Of a stretch of 11,538 bases of DNA, positions 6,533 to 11,538 are shown one piece after another; position 1 is the stretch's first letter, and the number at the start of each line of letters is the position of its first letter. This DNA is from QHBQ01 sp038230695 (GTDB taxonomy: Bacteria; Chloroflexota; Chloroflexia; QHBQ01): NCBI GenBank assembly GCA_038230695.1, contig JBBRMT010000152.1, positions 1 to 11,538 of the forward strand. The letters are read 5' to 3'. The translations under genes were made by a program, and so were the position numbers. The notes beneath the pieces are model-generated. The model made no database searches and was not told where the DNA came from. It saw only the letters and a program-made list of their open reading frames with translations.

Positions 6533-6601
6533 AGAACTTATCCGAAACCGGGCGCAAGATATTCATCATTGCTGACAACCAATAGTCTTCGGATAAGCTC
6601 T
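6533..6601 (+). repeat. 14-bp inverted repeat abutting the cpaF ribosome site
   Basis: CTTATCCGAA (6537-6546) is the exact reverse complement of 6588-6597. Extending outward gives 13 of 14 matching positions (6533-6546 with 6588-6601) around a 41-nt loop. The right arm ends 2 nt before the ribosome site GAAAGG (6604-6609). It lies in the 242-nt gap between cpaE and cpaF (6380-6621), where I see no gene. As RNA it could act as a leader hairpin controlling cpaF translation. As DNA it could be a small palindromic insertion; I see no convincing target duplication. Confidence 0.5.
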
Positions 6602-6621
6602 TAGAAAGGTTGGTAGACCTT

Positions 6622-8088
6622 ATGTCTCTACTCAAGCGCATTGGCGGCGCAGACGGGGTAGGCAGCTCCGTCGGTACGCCAATTGCTCCACCCTCTGGAC
6701 CGCTCAATAGCGGCCAGCTAAGTCCTGCCCAACTGCCGGAGAACGGCCAGGCAAACGGCAACGGCCAGAGCCAGTTGCGGCGCTCCAGCACCAATGTCGC
6801 CGCGCCCAATAGTGGGGGCAAGGATAGCTACCTCGACCTCAAACAGCGGGTGCAGAACAAGCTAATTGCTGAACTCGACCCCAAGCTCGACCTGAGCCGC
6901 ACCGAGGAGGTGCGCCGCCAGGTGGAAGATATTTTCAACACCATCCTCGATAGCGAGAATATTATCCTCACCCGCGTGGAACGCGCCCGCCTATTCGATG
7001 CAGTGGAGGCGGAAATCCTCGGTTTCGGCCCAATCCAGCCGCTGCTCAAGGATGACACCGTTACCGAAATTATGGTCAACGGCCCGCATCAGGTGTTCAT
7101 CGAGCGCAAGGGTATGCTGGAGCTGACCAATATTACCTTCCAGAACAACGATCATGTGATGCGGGTGATTGATCGCATCGTCGCCCCGCTCGGTCGCCGC
7201 GTGGACGAGGCCAGCCCCTATGTGGATGCCCGCCTGCCAGATGGCTCCCGCGTCAATATCATCATCCCCCCACTTAGCCTGGTGGGGCCGGTGATCACCA
7301 TTCGTAAGTTCAGCCGTCGCCCGCTGACCATTGATGACCTGATCCGCTACGGCACTATTACCCCTGAGATCGCCACTTTCCTCAAAGCCTGCGTCGAGGC
7401 CCGCCTCAACATTGTGATCAGCGGCGGCACCGGCACTGGCAAGACCACTTTCCTCAACGTCCTGTCCAGCTTCATCCCTCCCGATGAGCGCATCATTACG
7501 GTGGAAAACGCGGCGGAGTTGCAACTTCGCCAGGAACACGTCATCACCCTGGAGACGCGCCCCGCCAACATCGAAGGTAAGGGCGAAATCACCATCCGCG
7601 ACCTGGTGGTTAACTGCCTGCGTATGCGCCCCGACCGCATCATCGTCGGCGAGTGCCGCTCCGGCGAGGCGCTGGATATGCTGCAGGCAATGAACACCGG
7701 CCACGATGGCAGCATGACCACCGCCCACTCCAACAGCGCCCGCGACACTCTGGCCCGCTTCGAGACAATGGTGCTAATGGCGGGCATGGATCTGCCGGTG
7801 AAGGCTATCCGCGAACAGGTCTCCTCGGCAATTGACCTGATTGTTCACCAGGAACGAATGCGCGACGGCAGCCGCAAGGTCGTCACCCTCACCGAGGTGC
7901 AGGGCATGGAAGGCGACGTGATCGTGTTGCAGAGCGTCTTCGAGTTCGAGCAAACCGGCCTCGAAAACGGCAAAATCGTAGGGCGAATGAAGCCCACTGG
8001 CGTGCGCCCCAAGTTTATCGAACAGTTCGAGACGATGAACATCTATCTGCCGCCCAACATCTTCGGCTATACCGACAAGTTCTTCTAA
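6622..8088 (+). CDS. cpaF: Tad secretion ATPase CpaF/TadA
   Basis: A 488-residue type II/IV secretion ATPase of the TadA/CpaF family, a cytoplasmic hexamer that powers pilus assembly through TadB/TadC. About 70 poorly conserved, Gly/Pro/Asn-rich residues come first, then the N-terminal domain (LDLKQRVQNKLIAELDPKLD; ILGFGPIQPLLKDD; EIMVNGPHQVFIERKGML). The ATPase core carries Walker A GGTGTGKTT (about 268-276, Lys274), ITVENAAELQL as the Asp box, RMRPDRIIVGECRSGEALD as the Walker B region (Glu344) and MTTAHSNSARDTLARFETM as the His box. The usual TIEDAAEL is TVENAAEL here, with Asn296 replacing the Asp while Glu295 is kept. The start could be TTG 6610 or ATG 6622; I prefer ATG because GAAAGG (6604-6609) would touch the TTG directly, and MSLLKRIGG is a plausible beginning. 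No T-run terminator separates it from tadB. Confidence 0.92.
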   Translation: MSLLKRIGGADGVGSSVGTPIAPPSGPLNSGQLSPAQLPENGQANGNGQSQLRRSSTNVAAPNSGGKDSYLDLKQRVQNKLIAELDPKLDLSRTEEVRRQVEDIFNTILDSENIILTRVERARLFDAVEAEILGFGPIQPLLKDDTVTEIMVNGPHQVFIERKGMLELTNITFQNNDHVMRVIDRIVAPLGRRVDEASPYVDARLPDGSRVNIIIPPLSLVGPVITIRKFSRRPLTIDDLIRYGTITPEIATFLKACVEARLNIVISGGTGTGKTTFLNVLSSFIPPDERIITVENAAELQLRQEHVITLETRPANIEGKGEITIRDLVVNCLRMRPDRIIVGECRSGEALDMLQAMNTGHDGSMTTAHSNSARDTLARFETMVLMAGMDLPVKAIREQVSSAIDLIVHQERMRDGSRKVVTLTEVQGMEGDVIVLQSVFEFEQTGLENGKIVGRMKPTGVRPKFIEQFETMNIYLPPNIFGYTDKFF

Positions 8089-8095
8089 GCCATAG

Positions 8096-8133
8096 CGGGC
8101 AACCGCTTCTGTTTCGCGCTTGCGCCTTGCCCG
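8096..8133 (+). other. Short inverted repeat between cpaF and tadB
   Basis: CGGGCAA (8096-8102) and TTGCCCG (8127-8133) form a 7-bp stem with a 24-nt loop in the 90-nt gap before tadB. There is no following T-run. The tadB ribosome site AGGAGGG (8165-8171) lies 7 nt before its ATG. It may be only a weak mRNA structure. Confidence 0.25.
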
Positions 8134-8178
8134 TTGTCGGGCGGGGTGAGGATTGAAACCCGGTAGGAGGGTAGTATC

Positions 8179-9174
8179 ATGGATCTTTCAACATTGACTA
8201 GCAACCCACTGGCGATGGCTGTGGGCGCTGGTGTCCTCATCCTCATAGTTGGCCTGGTTGCGGCAATGCGAATGGGCGGCAACGGCGAGGTCGAAGCCCG
8301 CCTGGAGCGCTTTGGCACCGTAGACAAGGCCCGCAAGGAGGCGATGGACAAGGCCGCCGCCCACGATGCCGCCAACATCATCTCCGCTCGCCTGGAACGG
8401 GCTATCGCCGGGCGCGGCTTTACCGCCGAAACTGCCAAGCGGCTTGCCCAGGCCGATATTAAATTGACCGTCAGCGAGTTCCTGATGATCAAGGCTGCGT
8501 CGGTCGCGGTAGGGGCTGCGGCTGGTTTGTACATCGGGCGCGGCGCGGATTTGTTCAGCCTCGTCTTCGCGGTAGTTGGCGGAGTCGTGGGTCTGTTCGC
8601 CCCCGATTTCTATGTGGGCTTTATGCGCGGCAAGCGTATCAAGATGTTTAACAATCAACTGGGCGATACCATCGGGCTGATGGCGAACTCGCTGCGCTCC
8701 GGCTACAGTATGCTACAATCCATGGAACTGGTTGCCCGCGAAGGCGCTGCGCCCATGAGCGACGAGTTCAAGCGGGTGGTGCGCGAAGTGGGCCTCGGCC
8801 TCTCCAGCCAGGAGGCGCTCAACAACCTGCTGCGCCGAATGCCCAGCGAAGACCTCGACCTGCTGATCACCGCGATCAATATTCAGTATGAGGTGGGCGG
8901 CAACCTGGCCCAGATCCTCGATACCATCGCCCACACCATCCGTGAACGGGTGCGTATCAAGGGCGAGATCGCGGCCTTGACTGCCCAGGGCATCATCTCC
9001 AGCTACATCCTGTGCGCCATTCCCGTGCTGGTCGGCGCGTTCCTAATGGTGATCAACCCTGCCTATATGGGTAAGATGTTTGTCTGGCCTTGGATCTGTA
9101 TGCCAATCTGCGCCGGTTTCATGATTATAATCGGCTTTATCGTCATCCAGAAGATCGTCCGCATTGACATCTAA
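8179..9174 (+). CDS. tadB: Tad inner-membrane platform protein TadB
   Basis: A 331-residue polytopic membrane protein of the type II secretion F (T2SSF) superfamily. With TadC it forms the inner-membrane platform that CpaF drives. An N-terminal membrane helix (about residues 10-30) is followed by a cytoplasmic stretch rich in Ala/Arg/Lys. Two helices come next (about 102-118 and 124-142), then the T2SSF core, which begins KMFNNQLGDTIGLMANSLRS and contains GYSMLQSMELVARE and INIQYEVGGNLAQILDTIA. Two C-terminal helices lie at about 270-292 and 302-325. The strong AGGAGGG site 7 nt upstream fixes the start at ATG 8179. Length and order (cpaF, tadB, tadC) match Tad loci in other phyla. Assignment to TadB rather than TadC rests on position directly after cpaF. 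Confidence 0.9.
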   Translation: MDLSTLTSNPLAMAVGAGVLILIVGLVAAMRMGGNGEVEARLERFGTVDKARKEAMDKAAAHDAANIISARLERAIAGRGFTAETAKRLAQADIKLTVSEFLMIKAASVAVGAAAGLYIGRGADLFSLVFAVVGGVVGLFAPDFYVGFMRGKRIKMFNNQLGDTIGLMANSLRSGYSMLQSMELVAREGAAPMSDEFKRVVREVGLGLSSQEALNNLLRRMPSEDLDLLITAINIQYEVGGNLAQILDTIAHTIRERVRIKGEIAALTAQGIISSYILCAIPVLVGAFLMVINPAYMGKMFVWPWICMPICAGFMIIIGFIVIQKIVRIDI

Positions 9175-9199
9175 CTGATGCCCGCTAAGGAGAATGGCA

Positions 9200-10129
9200 A
9201 TGAACATACTAATCCTGATACTAATTGTCGTGCTTGGTGTGGCGGCGTTTGGTGGCCTGATCTGGACCGCGATGCGCCCCCGCCAGCTTGCCTCAATCGA
9301 GGATCGGCTCACCAACTTCGCCGAGCGTCCCCGCACGTTGGAGGAGCTGGAACTTGAGCAGCCTTTCGCTGATCGTGCGATCAAGCCGATCATCAATGGC
9401 TTCCTGGCAATCCTGGGCAAACTCAGCCCCGCGAAGGAAGCCGAGCGCATCAAGCTCAATCTGATGTACGCAGGCAACCCCGGTGGTATGACTTCTTCGC
9501 AGTTTATTGGGTTGCGGGCGTTGGCTGGCATCAGTATGCTGCTCATTGCGCTGCTGCTATTCTTTGTCCTCTCACCGCAAGACAGCCCCACCACCGGCCT
9601 GCTATATACCGGAGTGCTAGCTATGCTTGGCTATTTGATGCCGACTATGTGGCTAGGCTCGAAGATCCGCGCCCGCAAGACCGACCTGATCCGTTCACTG
9701 CCCGATGCGATTGACCTGCTCACCGTCTGCGTGGAAGCGGGACTCGGCCTCGACCTGGCAATGACCCGCGTGGCTGACAAGTGGGACAAGCCTCTCAGCG
9801 TGGAGTTCCAGAAGGTGGTCAGCGAAATCAAGGTGGGCAAGGCCCGCCGCGAAGCGTTGCGCGAGATGGCGAAGCGCACCGGCGTGCCGGAGATCAACAC
9901 CTTCATCGCTTCGCTGGTGCAAGCCGAACAGTTGGGCGTAAGTATCGCCAAGGTGCTGCGTATCCAGAGCGACCAGATGCGTATCCGCCGCCGCCAGATC
10001 GCCGAGGAGAAGGCTCGTCGCGCCCCCGTATTGATGCTGCTGCCGCTGGCCCTCTTCATCTTCCCAGCCATCTATATAGTCATCCTCGGTCCATCTGTGC
10101 CAGCCTTCCTCGGCGGCGGGGCTTTCTAG
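9200..10129 (+). CDS. tadC: Tad inner-membrane platform protein TadC
   Basis: A 309-residue T2SSF protein, partner of TadB in the pilus platform. A membrane helix (about residues 2-23) is followed by a charged cytoplasmic stretch. A helix pair comes next (SMLLIALLLFFVLS and TGVLAMLGYLMPTMWLG), then the core with RSLPDAIDLLTVCVEAGLGL, EFQKVVSEIKVGKARREAL and FIASLVQAEQLGVSIAKVL. The last helix is VLMLLPLALFIFPAIYIVIL. The SLPDAIDLL and QLGVSIA(K)VL motifs are typical of TadC. Two ATGs are possible: 9194 abuts the AAGGAGA site (9187-9193), whereas 9200 leaves a normal 7-nt spacing from GGAG, so I use 9200. The stop is followed two bases later by the GTG of the DUF192 gene, which indicates translational coupling. 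Confidence 0.9.
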   Translation: MNILILILIVVLGVAAFGGLIWTAMRPRQLASIEDRLTNFAERPRTLEELELEQPFADRAIKPIINGFLAILGKLSPAKEAERIKLNLMYAGNPGGMTSSQFIGLRALAGISMLLIALLLFFVLSPQDSPTTGLLYTGVLAMLGYLMPTMWLGSKIRARKTDLIRSLPDAIDLLTVCVEAGLGLDLAMTRVADKWDKPLSVEFQKVVSEIKVGKARREALREMAKRTGVPEINTFIASLVQAEQLGVSIAKVLRIQSDQMRIRRRQIAEEKARRAPVLMLLPLALFIFPAIYIVILGPSVPAFLGGGAF

Positions 10130-10131
10130 CC

Positions 10132-10494
10132 GTGCGCCTGGCCCATGTGGAGAACCGCAACCGCAACACCACTCTGGCGGAGCGGGCCGCTTTCGCCGAT
10201 AACATCTTCAGCCGCTTCCTCGGTCTAATGGGCCGTAAGAGCCTTGCCCCCGGCGAGGCTCTCTTTATCGTGGGCGACAACGCCATCCATAGCCTGTTCA
10301 TGCGCTTCCGCTTCGATGCCGCCTTCCTCAGCGCCAACGGCGAGGTGCTTTATATGATGCACAGCATGAAGGCGTGGCGGGCCAGCAAGTTTGTGCGCGG
10401 CGCAAAGTCGGTGCTGGAACTGCCCGCCGGGGTGTTGCTTGCCACTAATACTGAAGTGGGCGACCACCTGAGCATAGAGGAGTATCAGGGCTAG
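10132..10494 (+). CDS. DUF192-family protein
   Basis: A 120-residue protein of the DUF192 family, small beta-rich proteins with no settled biochemical role. Family landmarks are FSRFLGLMGRKSL (the RxxGLMxR motif), ALFIVGDNAIHSLFMRFRFDAAFL (the HTFxMxxPID-like strand), GEVLYMMHSMKAW and KSVLELPAGVL near the end. Many family members carry a signal or lipoprotein leader; this one has none and would be cytoplasmic. The start is GTG 10132, chosen because it is the first start codon after the tadC stop in this frame and the DUF192 homology begins soon after. The ribosome site is weak (a GGCGGGG stretch), consistent with coupling to tadC translation. Its place at the end of a Tad cluster suggests a link to pilus assembly or envelope work, but that is inference. 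Confidence 0.8.
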   Translation: MRLAHVENRNRNTTLAERAAFADNIFSRFLGLMGRKSLAPGEALFIVGDNAIHSLFMRFRFDAAFLSANGEVLYMMHSMKAWRASKFVRGAKSVLELPAGVLLATNTEVGDHLSIEEYQG

Positions 10495-10498
10495 CCCT

Positions 10499-10526
10499 CA
10501 CCCTTCCCCTTCTCCGGGCAGGGGAG
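10499..10526. repeat. Degenerate GC-rich hairpin upstream of comF
   Basis: CCCCT (10506-10510) pairs with AGGGG (10520-10524) around a 9-nt loop in the 44-nt gap between the DUF192 gene and comF. The composition resembles the hairpin repeat at 2188-2270. Its GGGGAG end (10521-10526) is also the only ribosome-site-like sequence for comF, 12 nt before the ATG. Confidence 0.3.
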
Positions 10527-10538
10527 CTTATTAAAGCC

Positions 10539-11330
10539 ATGACCTTAATTGACCGTTTGCTGAACCTGCTTTACCCTCCGCGTTGCGCTGGCTGCGGCGC
10601 AGTTGGCGTAGCCCTGTGTGAACACTGTATTGCCTCCGCCCCCTTCATTACCACCCGCACCTGCCTTCTGTGCCACCGATCCCAAACTGACGGCGCAATC
10701 TGCTACGAATGTCGCGCCCAATCCTCATCTCTGGATGCCGCTGCCGCGCTGTGCTATTATGCGCCTCCAATTGAAATCGCAATCAAGCGACTGAAATATC
10801 GGCGTGGGCAATTGGTTGCACCGGCGCTGGCCGCTATGGTTGCCGAGCGTCGCCTGCCCGCCTGGCTGCGTGCTGACGCATCCACCCTGCTGCTGCCGGT
10901 GCCGCTGCACCCAGCCCGCGAACGTGAGCGCGGCTTCAACCAGGCAGCGTTGTTGGCTGCTGCGCTCGCCGCTCACCTCGACCTTTCTTGCGACCCTCAT
11001 CCCCAGTATTTGCGCCGCACCCGACACACTCGCCCGCAGGTGGGGCTGAACAATGAGCAACGTCGGGCCAACGTGGCGGGCGCGTTCGCTTGTGATGCCA
11101 GCCCCTCGCTCAATGATGCCCACATCGTGCTGGTTGACGATGTATACACCACTGGCGCGACGATGCAGGATTGCGCCCGCGCTCTGCGCGAGGCAGGGGC
11201 AGCCCGCATCTACGCCTTCACCATTGCGCGGGCGCGACACGCTATCCATCCCAGAGCAGCACAAACGTATATCGCATCATTACAGACGGGGCGCATTAAA
11301 CTTTGCATTTTGGCCGTGCTTATGTTATAA
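10539..11330 (+). CDS. comF: ComF-family phosphoribosyltransferase-fold protein
   Basis: A 263-residue ComF/GntX-type protein. In naturally competent bacteria ComF is needed for uptake of single-stranded DNA; other members act in uncertain roles. The N-terminus has four Cys pairs (C16/C19, C27/C30, C42/C45, C55/C58), a zinc-finger-like arrangement. The phosphoribosyltransferase domain follows with LLPVPLHPARERERGFNQA, RTRHTRPQVGLNNEQRRANV and the PRPP-binding motif VLVDDVYTTGAT (197-208, Asp200/Asp201). The domain normally ends near FTIARARH. The last 30 or so residues here (through QTGRIKLCILAVLML) have no family resemblance and run into the tRNA promoter, whose -10 overlaps the stop codon, so this tail may be simple read-through of spacer DNA. 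The gene probably joins the Tad message, 44 nt after the DUF192 gene. It need not have a pilus function, though pili and ComF both serve DNA uptake elsewhere. Confidence 0.87.
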   Translation: MTLIDRLLNLLYPPRCAGCGAVGVALCEHCIASAPFITTRTCLLCHRSQTDGAICYECRAQSSSLDAAAALCYYAPPIEIAIKRLKYRRGQLVAPALAAMVAERRLPAWLRADASTLLLPVPLHPARERERGFNQAALLAAALAAHLDLSCDPHPQYLRRTRHTRPQVGLNNEQRRANVAGAFACDASPSLNDAHIVLVDDVYTTGATMQDCARALREAGAARIYAFTIARARHAIHPRAAQTYIASLQTGRIKLCILAVLML

Positions 11331-11331
11331 T
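11303..11331 (+). promoter_or_regulatory. Promoter of the tRNA-Ala gene
   Basis: TTGCAT (11303-11308), an exact 17-bp spacer, and a perfect TATAAT (11326-11331) with an extended -10 TG at 11323-11324 separated by two bases. Initiation near 11338 would leave about 7 nt before the tRNA. It lies inside the last codons of comF. Confidence 0.7.
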
Positions 11332-11344
11332 GAAAACCGCAGCG

Positions 11345-11417
<73 letters not shown>

Positions 11418-11440
11418 CCCGTGAAGGCAGATTAAAGATG

Positions 11441-11470
11441 AGGGACGCACATAAGTGCGTCCTTCTTTAT
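11441..11470 (+). terminator. Intrinsic terminator after tRNA-Ala
   Basis: GGACGCAC (11443-11450) pairs exactly with GTGCGTCC (11455-11462) around an ATAA loop. The T-rich tract TTCTTTAT follows. It starts about 25 nt after the tRNA. Confidence 0.85.
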
Positions 11471-11485
11471 GTGAAGCGTACCGGC

Positions 11486-11507
11486 AAAAAGCCCCCAGCG
11501 GGGGTTT
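11486..11507 (-). terminator. Intrinsic terminator for a minus-strand gene beyond the right edge
   Basis: On the minus strand CCCCC, loop GCT and GGGGG are followed by CTTTTT, a typical intrinsic terminator; the plus strand has only TTT after the stem. It implies a gene on the minus strand ending just right of it. In one minus frame a TGA lies at about 11528-11530, which could be that gene's stop, but 28 nt are too few to judge. Confidence 0.55.
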
Positions 11508-11538
11508 GGGAGAAATGTTGCCCGCCATCAAAGCTGCA

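Noticed and set aside
8150..8160. GATTGAAAC-like sequence, as at the end of many CRISPR repeats
   Set aside because: It occurs once, with no repeat-spacer periodicity anywhere in the window and no cas genes.

Overview
The window looks like chromosomal DNA from a member of the Chloroflexota, possibly class Chloroflexia. This is inferred, not proven. The basis is the GC-rich coding style, a Tad/type IVc pilus core (cpaB, cpaE, cpaF, tadB, tadC) with a response-regulator receiver fused to CpaE and no secretin gene in view, a DevS-like GAF sensor kinase, and small GC-rich hairpin repeats between genes.

Left part (1-1440): a sensor histidine kinase on the minus strand (GAF, PAS, HisKA) runs off the left edge. 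It has a well-matched promoter at 1151-1179. The gap to the next, divergent gene holds a cluster of AGCCAC motifs, an extended -10 promoter, and a 124-bp MITE-like element. That element has perfect 14-bp terminal inverted repeats and is flanked by a CTAA direct repeat.

1442-3830: a PIG-L/LmbE-fold protein whose metal-site motifs are degenerate overlaps a membrane-anchored alpha/beta hydrolase by 4 nt. A multi-hairpin REP-like repeat sits inside the first codons of the hydrolase frame. A convergent short-chain dehydrogenase follows; it has lost its N-terminal nucleotide-binding half and is probably a decayed gene.

3890-10494: the Tad cluster, all on the plus strand. Two stacked candidate promoters lead into cpaB, then cpaE (receiver plus MinD-like ATPase), cpaF (secretion ATPase), tadB and tadC (inner-membrane platform), and a DUF192 gene two bases after tadC. 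Two gaps in the cluster carry perfect or near-perfect inverted repeats: between cpaB and cpaE, and just before the cpaF ribosome site. CpaF would power assembly through TadB/TadC, CpaE would position the machine and could link it to phosphorelay signalling, and CpaB is an envelope component. No prepilin, prepilin peptidase or secretin gene lies in the window, so the locus must continue elsewhere or depend on distant genes.

10539-11538: comF (phosphoribosyltransferase-fold competence protein) runs into the promoter of a tRNA-Ala(CGC) gene. An intrinsic terminator follows the tRNA. A second terminator, oriented for a minus-strand gene beyond the right edge, ends the window.
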